From the NCBI GenBank assembly GCA_963805325.1, contig CAWDTS010000001.1:558001-622000 (forward strand): DNA of 64,000 nt, written 5' to 3'. The notes under the pieces are model-generated. The model searched no databases. It saw only the letters and a program-made list of their open reading frames with translations, and was not told where the DNA came from. Every line of letters begins with the position of its first letter. Within the stretch, counting starts at the first letter, position 1. Shown here one piece after another: positions 25,515 through 34,590 of the stretch. This DNA is from DASWJZ01 sp963805325 (GTDB taxonomy: Bacteria > Pseudomonadota > Alphaproteobacteria > Rhizobiales > Afifellaceae). Position numbers and translations under genes: made by a program.

Positions 25515-26467
25515 GCGCGATCCTCGACCTCATGGTGCAGGGCGCGCAGATGGCGCTGGTGCTTCTGCTCGCACCGTTCTTGACCGGGCTCGTGCGCAAG
25601 GTGAAGGCGCGGCTTCTGCGCCGCCAAGGGCCGCCGGTGCTGCAGCCCTATCGCGACCTTCTTCGGTTGTTCCGCAAGGAGGCCGTGCTCGCACACAACG
25701 CGTCATGGCTGTTCCGCGCCGCGCCCTACCTGATCTTCTCGGCGACCTGGGTCGCGGCCGCACTTGTCCCGACCTTTGCGACCGACCTCACCTTCTCCTG
25801 GTCGGCCGATCTGATCGCGATCACAGCGCTGATCGGCGGCGCCCGCTTCTTCCTGGCGCTGGCGGGCATGGACGTCGGCACGAGCTTCGGCGGCATCGGC
25901 GCAAGCCGCGAGGTGATGATCGCCTCGCTCGCCGAGCCGGCGATGATCATGATCACCTTCACGCTCGCGCTGATAGCCGGATCGACGCAGCTTTCGAGCA
26001 TCGCGCAGTTCATGCTCTCCCCGAATGCGGGTCTCAGCGTTTCTCTCGGACTTGCGCTGGTGGCGCTCATCATCGTGTCGATCGCGGAGAACGCCCGCGT
26101 GCCGGTCGACAACCCGGCGACGCATCTGGAGCTCACCATGGTGCACGAGGCGATGGTGCTCGAATATTCGGGCCGGCATCTCGCCATGGTCGAGCTCGCG
26201 GCGTCGCTTAAACTCTTGCTCTACGTCTCGCTCATCGCCTGCATCTTCGTGCCCTGGGGACTCGCGGCCCCCGGCGTCGGTCCGATCGCGCTCGGCGTCG
26301 GTGCGGTCGCGTATCTTGCGAAGCTCACCGTCGGCGCAACGCTTCTTGGCCTGTTCGAAACGGCAATCGCCAAGATGCGCGTATTCCGCTTGCCGGAGTT
26401 CCTGGGCGGCGCCTTCATGCTCGGGCTGCTCGCCACGCTGCTTCTCTTCGTGCTGCGGAGCCATTGA
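25511..26467 (+). CDS. hyfC: Hydrogenase-4 subunit C-like (NuoH/HycD type) membrane subunit
   Basis: A 318-residue subunit read from GTG 25511, which overlaps the hyfB stop (GTGA); the frame extends upstream only as a shadow of hyfB. NuoH-like landmarks are KARLLRRQGPPVLQPYRDLL near the N-terminus, GTSFGGIGASREVMI, ENARVPVDNPATHLELTMVH and LEYSGRHLAM. This subunit anchors the soluble arm and forms the quinone-like/ion-coupling cavity in complex I relatives. About eight helices are visible. Confidence 0.88.
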   Translation: MSAILDLMVQGAQMALVLLLAPFLTGLVRKVKARLLRRQGPPVLQPYRDLLRLFRKEAVLAHNASWLFRAAPYLIFSATWVAAALVPTFATDLTFSWSADLIAITALIGGARFFLALAGMDVGTSFGGIGASREVMIASLAEPAMIMITFTLALIAGSTQLSSIAQFMLSPNAGLSVSLGLALVALIIVSIAENARVPVDNPATHLELTMVHEAMVLEYSGRHLAMVELAASLKLLLYVSLIACIFVPWGLAAPGVGPIALGVGAVAYLAKLTVGATLLGLFETAIAKMRVFRLPEFLGGAFMLGLLATLLLFVLRSH

Positions 26468-27129
26468 TGGACGGCTTTGTCTTCGACGTCGCGCATCTCT
26501 TCGCCGGTGGTCTGGTGCTCGCCAGCCTGATGCTGCTCTACCAGCGTCGGCTCTATTCGCTCCTCAACGTCTTCGCCCTGCAGGCCTTCGTGCTGGCGCT
26601 TTCCGTGGCGTGGCAGGCTTACATCCAGGCTGCGCCGCACCTTTACATCACCGCGGGAATCGCCCTCGTCTTCAAGGCGATCGTCATCCCCGTTGCGCTG
26701 CACCGGATGATCGTCCGGCTCGGCATCCATCGCGAGATCGAGACCGCCGTCGGCGTCGGATCGACAATGCTGGTCGGGATGGGTCTTGTCGCGCTTTCAA
26801 CCGTCGTGATGCTCAAGGTTGCCGGCGAGGTCGATCCGCTGGCACGCGAGGACCTGGCCTTCGCGCTCTCCGTCGTGCTTCTCGGGCTGCTCCTGATGGT
26901 GACGCGCAGGAACGCCGTCAGCCAGGTGGTCGGCTTCATGTCGGTGGAGAACGGGCTGGTCCTGGCGGCGACCGGCGCCAAGGGCATGCCCTTCGTGGTC
27001 GAGATCAGCGTCGCCTTCTCGATCCTGATCGCCTTCATCGTCATCGGCATCTTCCTGTTCCGTATCCGCGAGCGCTTCGACACCGTCGATGTCGAAGCGC
27101 TCGACAGTTTCCGAGGAGAGCTCCGATGA
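26467..27129 (+). CDS. hyfE: Hydrogenase-4 subunit E-like (NuoK-related) membrane subunit
   Basis: A 220-residue protein, close to the 216 of E. coli HyfE. ATG 26467 overlaps the hyfC stop as TGATG. It has about seven hydrophobic helices, with the NuoK-like C-terminal part SQVVGFMSVENGLVLAATG, where the in-membrane Glu is conserved. It connects the channel subunits in Hyf-type complexes. The 3' end overlaps the hyfF start at 27126. Confidence 0.85.
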   Translation: MDGFVFDVAHLFAGGLVLASLMLLYQRRLYSLLNVFALQAFVLALSVAWQAYIQAAPHLYITAGIALVFKAIVIPVALHRMIVRLGIHREIETAVGVGSTMLVGMGLVALSTVVMLKVAGEVDPLAREDLAFALSVVLLGLLLMVTRRNAVSQVVGFMSVENGLVLAATGAKGMPFVVEISVAFSILIAFIVIGIFLFRIRERFDTVDVEALDSFRGELR

Positions 27130-28574
27130 GCGGCCTTCCCTTCGACCCGATCGCCGCGGTGCTCCTGATCCCGATCGTCACCGCGGGAATCCTTGCATTT
27201 GTTTCGGACTTTCGCCTCGGCGCGCGCATCAACTCGCTCGCCGCTTTCGCCACGCTGATCGGCGCGCTGCTGCTCCTCGTGAAGCGGCCGGAGCCCGGCG
27301 TCTACATTCTGGTCGACGATCTCAACATCGTCTTCGTCGTGCTCTCCACCTTCGTCGGCTTCACGACCTCAGTCTTCAGCGCCAGCTACATCGCGCACGA
27401 GGTGGAGATCGGCCGGCTGACGCCGACGCATCTCCGTTTCTACCACGCCATGTACCAGGCGCTGATGTTCGCCATGAACCTCGCGCTCGTCGCCAACAAT
27501 ATCGGCCTGATGTGGGTGGCGATCGAGATCGCGACGCTTACGACTGTCGTGATGGTCGGCATCTATCGCACGCATGCGGCACTCGAAGCCGCGTGGAAAT
27601 ATTTCATCCTCGGCTCGGTCGGCATCGCGATGGCGCTCTTCGGCACCATCCTCGTCTATACCGCCGCGCAGCCGGTCGTCGGTGAAGGCGTCGACGCGAT
27701 GGTGTGGACGACGCTGATGGAGAAGGCGAGCGGCTTCGATCCGGCGCTCCTCAACCTCGCCTTCGTATTCCTGCTCCTCGGCTACGGTACCAAGGTCGGG
27801 CTCGCGCCCCTCCATGCGTGGCTTCCCGACGCGCATGCCGAGGGTCCGACGCCGATCTCCGCAGTGCTTTCGGGCCTTCTTCTGAACGTCGCGCTCTACG
27901 CGGTGCTGCGCTTCAAGATGCTGCTTGCCGCCAACCCCGACGCGCTGGCGCCGGGACCGCTCATGGTGATCCTCGGGCTCCTGTCGCTGATTTTCGCCGC
28001 GCTCATGCTCTACCGCCGGCGCGACATCAAACGCATGTTCGCCTATTCCTCGATCGAGCACATGGGGATCATCGTCTTCGCCTTCGGCATGGGCGGCCCG
28101 CTCGCGAATTTCGCCGGACTGCTGCACATGACCATGCACTCGCTGACGAAGTCGGCGATCTTCTTTTCCGTCGGCCATATCGCGCAGGTGAAGGGCACGC
28201 AGAAGATCGCCGATATGGGAGGACTGACCGAGACGCATCCCTGGCTCGGCTGGGGGCTCGTCCTCGGCGTCGCCGCGATTGCCGGCATGCCGCCGCTCGG
28301 GCTCTTCATGAGCGAGTTCCTGATCGTCACCTCGACGTTTGCGCGCGAGCCGCTCCTTGCCATCCCGCTCGTCGCCGGCCTCCTGATCGCGCTCGGCGCG
28401 CTGTTCCTCAGGATGAACGGCATCGCCTTCGGCGAGCCACGCGGACCCGTGGCGCCGGCCAAGGCCTCCTACGTTCCGATGTTCCTGCATCTGGCGCTCG
28501 TGCTTGGCGCCGGCATCTTCCTGCCGGGGCCGCTCGTCGCCTGGTTCCGGCACGTCGCCAATCTGCTCGGGTGA
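27126..28574 (+). CDS. hyfF: Hydrogenase-4 subunit F-like (NuoN/Mrp type) membrane subunit
   Basis: A 482-residue antiporter-like subunit; ATG 27126 overlaps the hyfE stop (ATGA). The channel core is LGYGTKVGLAPLHAWLPDAH (about residue 218), then PISAVLSGLLLNVALY and RDIKRMFAYSSIEHMGII. The upstream part has WVAIEIATLTTVVMVG with the conserved membrane Glu. With HyfB it makes two antiporter-like modules, so the complex should move protons or Na+ across the inner membrane. Confidence 0.88.
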   Translation: MSGLPFDPIAAVLLIPIVTAGILAFVSDFRLGARINSLAAFATLIGALLLLVKRPEPGVYILVDDLNIVFVVLSTFVGFTTSVFSASYIAHEVEIGRLTPTHLRFYHAMYQALMFAMNLALVANNIGLMWVAIEIATLTTVVMVGIYRTHAALEAAWKYFILGSVGIAMALFGTILVYTAAQPVVGEGVDAMVWTTLMEKASGFDPALLNLAFVFLLLGYGTKVGLAPLHAWLPDAHAEGPTPISAVLSGLLLNVALYAVLRFKMLLAANPDALAPGPLMVILGLLSLIFAALMLYRRRDIKRMFAYSSIEHMGIIVFAFGMGGPLANFAGLLHMTMHSLTKSAIFFSVGHIAQVKGTQKIADMGGLTETHPWLGWGLVLGVAAIAGMPPLGLFMSEFLIVTSTFAREPLLAIPLVAGLLIALGALFLRMNGIAFGEPRGPVAPAKASYVPMFLHLALVLGAGIFLPGPLVAWFRHVANLLG

Positions 28575-28583
28575 GGTAACGCG

Positions 28584-30101
28584 ATGCCATCGCTTCGCGC
28601 ATTGATCGCAAACCGCACGCAGGCGAAGGCGCATCGCCCGTGGCCGCGCGTCGCGGTCGACGCGAAGACCTGGAGCGTCGCGGCGGAGAGCCTTGCAGCC
28701 GGCGATCTGACGCTCGTCGGCCTTTGGGGTGACGGCAGCGACGTCCACATGGCTTTATTCGACGAGCCGGCCTCCGACTTCGCTGTCATCTCTCTCGCCT
28801 GCCTCGAGGGACGCTTCCCCTCTGTCGGCCGGCTGCACCCGCCGGCGATCCGGCTGGAGCGGACGATCTTCGACCTCTTCGGCTTCGCGGCGGAAGGCGC
28901 CCTGGACACGCGCCCCTGGCTCGATCATGGGCGCTTCGGCATCGCGCATCCGCTCGGCACTGCGAGGCCTACCGAGTCCGGTGGCGCGGCCTACGCCTTC
29001 GTTGCGAACGAAGGCGAAAGCCTGCACCAGATCCCCGTTGGGCCGGTGCATGCCGGCATCATCGAGCCGGGACACTTCCGCTTCACCGCCAACGGCGAGG
29101 CCGTCGTTCGACTCGAAGAGCGGCTCGGCTATGTCCACAAAGGCATCGAGACGCTGATGCGCGGCGCCGACCTCGACCGGGCACGTCGTCTCGCCGGGCG
29201 TGCCTCCGGCGACAGCACAGTGGCCTATGGGCTCGCCTTCGCGCGCGCCGCAGAAGCGGCGCTCGGCATCGAGGCGCCGCCGCGGGCGCATTATCTCCGC
29301 GCGCTGATGGCGGAGCTTGAGCGTCTCGCCAACCATTTCGGCGACATCGGCGCGATCTGCAACGACGCGACCTTTCCGCTGATGCTCGCGCAGTGCGGCG
29401 TCTTGCGCGAGCGGGTGCTGCGCGCCTGCGAGGCCGCATTCGGGCATCGGCTGATGATGGACCGGATTCTTCCGGGCGGCGTCGCGGGCGATCTGTGGCT
29501 GGAAAATTCCCTGCTCCTGAGAGCGCTTGTCGCCGAGTTCAGGAAGGCATTCCCGAAGCTCGTCGAGCTCTACGACAAGACCGCCTCATTGCAGGACCGC
29601 ACGGTCGGCACAGGGACGCTCGCGGCGGCGCTTGCCTTCCAGTTCGGCGCCGGCGGCTATGTCGGCCGCGCCTCCGGCCGCAGCTACGATGCGCGCCGGA
29701 CGCCGGGCTACCCGCCTTACGATTCTCTGGAGTTCGTCCTGCCTGTGCAGCGCGAGGGCGACGTCAGCGCGCGCGTGTGGGTGCGCATCCGCGAGGTCGA
29801 GCAGAGCCTGTCGCTGATCGAAGCGATGCTCGACCGTCTGCCGGACGGGCCGATCGCCGTTCCGTTCGAGCTGGGCGCAGAGAGGCCAAGGGAAGGCGTG
29901 GCGCTGGTCGAAGGATTTCGCGGCGACGTTCTCGTCTGGCTGAGGCTCGACGCTGACGGGCGCGTGGCGCGCTGTCATGTGCGCGACCCGTCCTGGTTCC
30001 ACTGGCCGCTTCTGGAAGCCGCGATCGAAGGCAACATCGTCGCCGACTTCCCGCTCTGCAACAAAAGCTTCAACTGCTCCTACTCCGGGCACGACCTCTA
30101 G
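28584..30101 (+). CDS. hyfG: Hyf/Hyc large-subunit homologue lacking NiFe cysteine ligands
   Basis: A 505-residue protein combining an N-terminal NuoC-like domain (IRLERTIFDLFGF) and a NuoD/HycE-like domain (GPVHAGIIEPGHFRF, ERLGYVHKGIETLM). In HycE the N-terminal nickel site is CGIC; here the equivalent place reads RASGDSTVAYG (about residues 205-215) with no Cys. In hydrogenases the C-terminal site is DPCxxC; here the protein ends FPLCNKSFNCSYSGHDL, with no DPC motif and different spacing. The subunit therefore should not hold a NiFe centre, as in the energy-converting hydrogenase-related (Ehr) complexes. It probably docks to an unknown redox partner or acts in conformational coupling. Confidence 0.86.
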   Translation: MPSLRALIANRTQAKAHRPWPRVAVDAKTWSVAAESLAAGDLTLVGLWGDGSDVHMALFDEPASDFAVISLACLEGRFPSVGRLHPPAIRLERTIFDLFGFAAEGALDTRPWLDHGRFGIAHPLGTARPTESGGAAYAFVANEGESLHQIPVGPVHAGIIEPGHFRFTANGEAVVRLEERLGYVHKGIETLMRGADLDRARRLAGRASGDSTVAYGLAFARAAEAALGIEAPPRAHYLRALMAELERLANHFGDIGAICNDATFPLMLAQCGVLRERVLRACEAAFGHRLMMDRILPGGVAGDLWLENSLLLRALVAEFRKAFPKLVELYDKTASLQDRTVGTGTLAAALAFQFGAGGYVGRASGRSYDARRTPGYPPYDSLEFVLPVQREGDVSARVWVRIREVEQSLSLIEAMLDRLPDGPIAVPFELGAERPREGVALVEGFRGDVLVWLRLDADGRVARCHVRDPSWFHWPLLEAAIEGNIVADFPLCNKSFNCSYSGHDL

Positions 30102-30109
30102 GCGACGCC

Positions 30110-30617
30110 ATGCGCAGGACCCTTTTTGAAAACATCGTCCGCGGCCCGCTGACCAGAACCGCGGCCCGAGCCAGACGATGCGGCGCTCAAGGAACTTGCC
30201 GGCACGCTCGACCGCGCCGCGCGCAAGCGGCTCGGCCGCAGTCTCTCGATCCGCGAAGTCGACGCCGGCTCGTGCAACGGCTGCGAGCTTGAGATCCACG
30301 CGCTCAGCAACGCTTTCTATGACCTGGAGCGCTTCGGCCTACGCTTCGTCGCCTCGCCGCGGCACGCGGACGTGCTTCTCGTCACCGGGCCGGTGACGAA
30401 GAACATGGCGGAGGCGCTGAAGCGCACCTATGCCGCCACGCCCGACCCGAAATGGGTGGTCGCGGTCGGGGACTGCGCCCTCGACGGCGGAATTTTCGCC
30501 GGATCCTATGCGGTCGTCGGAGGCGTTTCGGACGTGCTGCCGGTCAGCCTTCACATCCGCGGCTGCCCGCCCTCGCCGACCGCGCTTCTCAAGGGGCTTA
30601 TCGGCCTCGTCGGGTGA
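30110..30617 (+). pseudogene. hyfI: Hyf subunit I-like (NuoB/HycG type) Fe-S subunit, frameshifted
   Basis: ATG 30110 starts MRRTLFENIVRGPLT, then the frame breaks at about 30155, where one extra A seems present. Skipping it, the protein continues EPRPEPDDAALKELAG and runs to TGA 30617, about 168 residues in all. The cysteines for the single 4Fe-4S (N2-type) cluster are all there: CNGC (corrected residues 55-58), GDC (122) and GCPP (152). So the electron-relay subunit is conserved even though the large subunit lacks nickel ligands. The gene follows hyfG by 8 bp and is the last in the operon. The frameshift may be an assembly error, since everything downstream is well kept. Confidence 0.82.
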
Positions 30618-30824
30618 GGAAAGCTGGGGTTCCGCCGGTCCTCAGTCCTTAATGGGTTGGCAACACCCGCCCGGGTCATCCATGCGCGATTAAGCATGTG
30701 GCAGGGTCGTTCGGGTGAACGATAGTTCGCCGTCTCCAAAGCTGGACCTGCGCTGGACCGGCATAGCGCGCGTGCTAGTATCCGCGCGGTCCGTCTCACT
30801 GCCACGCCGGACGGGAGGGGTGCC

Positions 30825-33800
30825 TTGCGCGAAATCAAGGTCTTCGTCTCCTCGCCCGAGGATGCGCTTCTTGAGCGCAAGCGCCTCGCGCAGGTTGTCG
30901 AACGTCTGAACGGCGAGATTCGCGGCTTTGCGACGATCAGGCCGGTCCGCTGGGAGACTTCGTTCTACAAGGCGCACGCGACGTTTCAGACGCAGATCCC
31001 GGAAGCTGCGGACTGCGAGATCGTCGTTGGCATCCTCCGCCACAGGCTCGGCACGGCGTTGCCGAACGATTTTGCCAGGATGCCGAACGGCGATCCCTAT
31101 CCGAGCGGCACCGCCTATGAGGTGCTTTCGGCGATGGAACGCCGCCGCACCGCCGAGTTGCCGGACGTCTACGTGTTCCGCTTCACCGAGCCGCCGACGG
31201 TTCGGCTCGACGATGCCACCGGACGGCATGCGGTGGAGGAGCAATGGGAACGCGTAAAGGCGTTCTTCTCCACGTGGTTCGTCACGATGGAGGGCCAGTT
31301 CAAGGCCGCCTTCCAGACTTTCGCCTCGACCGACGACTTCGAGAAGAAGATCGAGGCGATGCTGCGGCAATGGATCGAAGAGCATTTGCTCAAAGGCCGT
31401 GCCGTCATCTGGCCGATCGAATATAAAGGCTCGCCCTTCCGGGGATTGAAGTCGTTCGGCGTTCGGCACGCCTCGGTCTTCTTCGGACGCTCGCGCGACA
31501 TTGCCCGGGCGACCGTCGCGCTGCGGGAGGCGGCCGATCGCGGCACGCCTTATCTCATGGTCATCGGCCCGAGCGGCGCGGGAAAATCCTCGCTGGCGCG
31601 CGCTGGCATCCTGCCGCGCATCACAGCGCCGGGTGTCGTTCCGCAGGTCGACGCGTGGCGCGCCGTCACCATGCGGCCAGGCGAGCGCGGGGCAAATCCC
31701 TTCGCGGCGTTCGCCGAGCAGTTGCTGCAGCAGGGACGCGGACGCGAAGCCGACACGCCGGATGTTTACGACGCTCTCCCGGAGATCGCCGAAAGCGGCT
31801 TCCGCACGCCGAAGGAGCTCGCCGACCTCCTGGCCCATGGGGACGAATCGGCGACGAAGCCGATCATCCATGCGCTCGACAGGATCGCCGAGACCGAGCA
31901 GGCCAAGGGCGGCTACGAGCGCCCGGTCCAGACGGCGCTCTTCCTCTTGATCGACCAGCTCGACGAACTCCTCGCCGTCGACGTGGCGGAGGACGTGCGG
32001 GCGAAGTTTGCGGCGCTTCTCGCCAGGCTCGTGGCGACGCGACGAGTCTGGGTCGTCTCGACGCTGAGAGCCGATCTTTACGAGCGCTACATTGCCGTTC
32101 CCGATCTTCGCATGCTGAAGACGGAAGGCGCGTCCTATGACCTTCAGCCGCCCGGACAGGCGGAGCTAACGGAGATCGTCCGCCTCCCGGCAAAAGCAGC
32201 GAATCTGGTCTTTGAAACGGACGAGTCCGGGCGAACGCTCGACGAGCGCCTTTTGGCGGACGCCGGGCGGGCCGATATCCTGCCGCTCGTTCAGTTCACA
32301 CTGAACCGGCTCTTCGAAGAACGGATCAGCGTCGACGGCGAGTGGCAACTGACGCACGCCGCCTATGACGCGATTGGCGGACTTGACGGCGCGATCGACA
32401 CCGAGGCGGAAAGGGCGCTCGCTCCACTCGGCGAAGCGCATTTGAAGGCCCTCCCGCGCCTTCTCAGGCAGCTCGCCGCACAGTCGAGCGATGTGGAGAG
32501 CGGATCGGAGGCGAGCCCGTCCGGTCCGCTCACGATCCGCGCCGTTCCAATCGAGGAGGTCGCACACGACGCCGCCACGGCGCGCCTCGTCGAGGCGCTC
32601 GTCAGCGCCCGCGTTCTTTTGGCCACCGGCGACGAGAAGGCGCGCACCGTCCGCATCGCTCACCAGCGTGTACTGGAGAGCTGGAAGCGTGCGCGCGACA
32701 TCGTGGCGGCGAACGCCGACTTTTTTCGCATCCGCGAGGAAGTCGAGACCGAGCGTCGGCGCTGGGAGGAGGCAGGCCATGCGCGCGATCGCCTCATTCC
32801 GCGCGGTCTTCGATTGGCGGAAGCGGAGGATATTCAGAAACGCTTCGGCGATGAGATCTCCCCGCAGGCGCAGGCCTTTATATCCGCGTCCGGCAATCGG
32901 GCGCGGCTCTGGGGGCGCCTGACGGCAGCAACCGCGATCGTCTTCTTCGGTGTGGCGATCGCTGCCGGATATTTTGGATGGCTTTCGCACATGCACGCCG
33001 AGGCCGAGCAGCAGGCGCGGCAGGAAGCGCAGCAGCTCGCGACCTCCGAGCATGCCGCCAGAGAGGAGGCGCAGAACAATTTCACGATCGCGAAGGGGAC
33101 TGTCGACGGCATTATCGAGCAGGTCGCCGAAGGGCTGCGCGGCTCCGCGGGCGTGCCGACCGAAACCATTCGCAAGGTTCTCTCCAACCTCGAGGCCGCG
33201 GTTGACCGCCTGAACGCGTCAGCGCCCGATGACCCCAGCCTGAAGCGCAGCCGCGTCGCGATGCTGCGCCAGTTCGGTGAAACCTATGCGTCGGCCGGTG
33301 AAAGTCCCGCCGCGATCGATGCCTACGATCAGGCGATCGCGATCGCCCGCGGCTTGCTGGCCAACGACCCGGACAATATCGATTTGCAGCGGCAGATGGC
33401 CGAGGTGCTGGAGCGCCTCGGCGACCTGAATTATCGCATCGGAAAGCCGGACGTGTCCTTGGCCGCGTTGACGGAGGGATTGGCTCTCAACCGCAAGCTT
33501 GTCGCCCTCGACGACGAGCCGGCGACCTGGAGCCATATCTCGAATTGTCTCAACCTCATCGGCGACCTCAGGCGGCGTGCCGGGGATTCCTCTGGAGCGC
33601 TCACCGAGTATGAGGAAGGCGTCGAGATCGGACGCCGCCTTGAAAAGAGCGACCCCACGAATGTCGTCTGGCAGGAGGGGCTTGCGGTTTCCCTCATCCA
33701 TTTTGGCGATGTGAAGGCCGCGTTGGGCGACGTTGGCGGATCGCTCGCCGCTTTTTCGGAAGGCCTCGAGACCTGGCGCAAGATCGCCGCGACGGATCCG

Positions 33801-34562
33801 GGCAACCTGATCTGGCTGCATGAAGTCGGGATGGCACTGAACAGCATCGGAGACATCGAGCTCGGAGCCTCCCAGTTCGCCGCGGCAAAAGCCTCCTTTG
33901 AGGAGGGGCTCAGTATCGATCGCCGACTTAATCGGGCCGATCCCGACCACAAGAGGTGGCAGGGCGACCTCGCCACCAGCCTGGATCGGGTCGGCGATAT
34001 TCGCGTGCGTGAGAAGGATCTGCCGGCCGCCCAATCGCTTTTTGAGGAGAGCCTCCGCATCCGCCGCGTGCTCGTCAGTTGGGATCCGGCCAATTTCGAG
34101 TGGCAGCGTGACGCCGCGTCGAGCCTCTTCAATATCGGCGATGTCAAGCTCGCGACCGGCGATGTGCCTGGCATGCAAGCCGCTTACGACGAGGGGCTAT
34201 CGATCTTACGCAAACTCACCGCCCTCAGCCCGGAGAACACGCGCTGGCAAAGGAACCTCGCCGGCGCTTTGAAGAAGGCTGGCGACCAGAAGCTCGCCTC
34301 CAGCGGCGAAGATGCCGCCCTCGACCTCTATCAGGAGGCGGTCGGTATCCGCCGCAAGCTCATCAATCTCGACCCGGCCAACCTGCATTGGCGGCTGGAG
34401 TTGCTGACCGCGTTGGAAGGTGTCGCGCACAGCGCGAGAGGGGAGGTACGCACGAAGGCTGTCAACGAGGCCCTTGCGATCCTGGAGGACCTGCAGCGTG
34501 CGGGCGCTCTTCCGGCAGATCAGGTGCGGTGGGACGGCGTTTTGCGCGCGATGCTCGAATAG
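30825..34562 (+). CDS. DUF4062-nSTAND NTPase-TPR signalling protein
   Basis: A 1245-residue protein from TTG 30825, with GGGAGGGG upstream. Residues 3-100 are a DUF4062 domain (IKVFVSSPEDALLERKRLAQ, YKAHATFQTQIP). A novel-STAND ATPase follows: the entry motif SPFRGLKSFGVRHASVFFGR (about 206), Walker A GPSGAGKSS (248-256), Walker B LFLLIDQLDELL (about 369-380) and a winged-helix-like tail. A single membrane helix lies near 700-720 (AATAIVFFGVAIAAGYFGW). After it come repeated TPR-like units of about 50 residues to the C-terminus (phrases such as GDIRVREKDLPAAQ and NIGDVKLATGDV). STAND proteins switch on when a sensor part binds a trigger, and many act in anti-phage defence. Patatin and SLOG genes lie next door on the other strand. 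Confidence 0.85.
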   Translation: MREIKVFVSSPEDALLERKRLAQVVERLNGEIRGFATIRPVRWETSFYKAHATFQTQIPEAADCEIVVGILRHRLGTALPNDFARMPNGDPYPSGTAYEVLSAMERRRTAELPDVYVFRFTEPPTVRLDDATGRHAVEEQWERVKAFFSTWFVTMEGQFKAAFQTFASTDDFEKKIEAMLRQWIEEHLLKGRAVIWPIEYKGSPFRGLKSFGVRHASVFFGRSRDIARATVALREAADRGTPYLMVIGPSGAGKSSLARAGILPRITAPGVVPQVDAWRAVTMRPGERGANPFAAFAEQLLQQGRGREADTPDVYDALPEIAESGFRTPKELADLLAHGDESATKPIIHALDRIAETEQAKGGYERPVQTALFLLIDQLDELLAVDVAEDVRAKFAALLARLVATRRVWVVSTLRADLYERYIAVPDLRMLKTEGASYDLQPPGQAELTEIVRLPAKAANLVFETDESGRTLDERLLADAGRADILPLVQFTLNRLFEERISVDGEWQLTHAAYDAIGGLDGAIDTEAERALAPLGEAHLKALPRLLRQLAAQSSDVESGSEASPSGPLTIRAVPIEEVAHDAATARLVEALVSARVLLATGDEKARTVRIAHQRVLESWKRARDIVAANADFFRIREEVETERRRWEEAGHARDRLIPRGLRLAEAEDIQKRFGDEISPQAQAFISASGNRARLWGRLTAATAIVFFGVAIAAGYFGWLSHMHAEAEQQARQEAQQLATSEHAAREEAQNNFTIAKGTVDGIIEQVAEGLRGSAGVPTETIRKVLSNLEAAVDRLNASAPDDPSLKRSRVAMLRQFGETYASAGESPAAIDAYDQAIAIARGLLANDPDNIDLQRQMAEVLERLGDLNYRIGKPDVSLAALTEGLALNRKLVALDDEPATWSHISNCLNLIGDLRRRAGDSSGALTEYEEGVEIGRRLEKSDPTNVVWQEGLAVSLIHFGDVKAALGDVGGSLAAFSEGLETWRKIAATDPGNLIWLHEVGMALNSIGDIELGASQFAAAKASFEEGLSIDRRLNRADPDHKRWQGDLATSLDRVGDIRVREKDLPAAQSLFEESLRIRRVLVSWDPANFEWQRDAASSLFNIGDVKLATGDVPGMQAAYDEGLSILRKLTALSPENTRWQRNLAGALKKAGDQKLASSGEDAALDLYQEAVGIRRKLINLDPANLHWRLELLTALEGVAHSARGEVRTKAVNEALAILEDLQRAGALPADQVRWDGVLRAMLE

Positions 34563-34590
34563 GGCGACGGGGCGCGTCGTCGAGGCGGCT

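Noticed and set aside
28584..30617. A functional NiFe hydrogenase
   Set aside because: Neither nickel-binding cysteine pair is present in the large subunit and no maturation genes are in the window.
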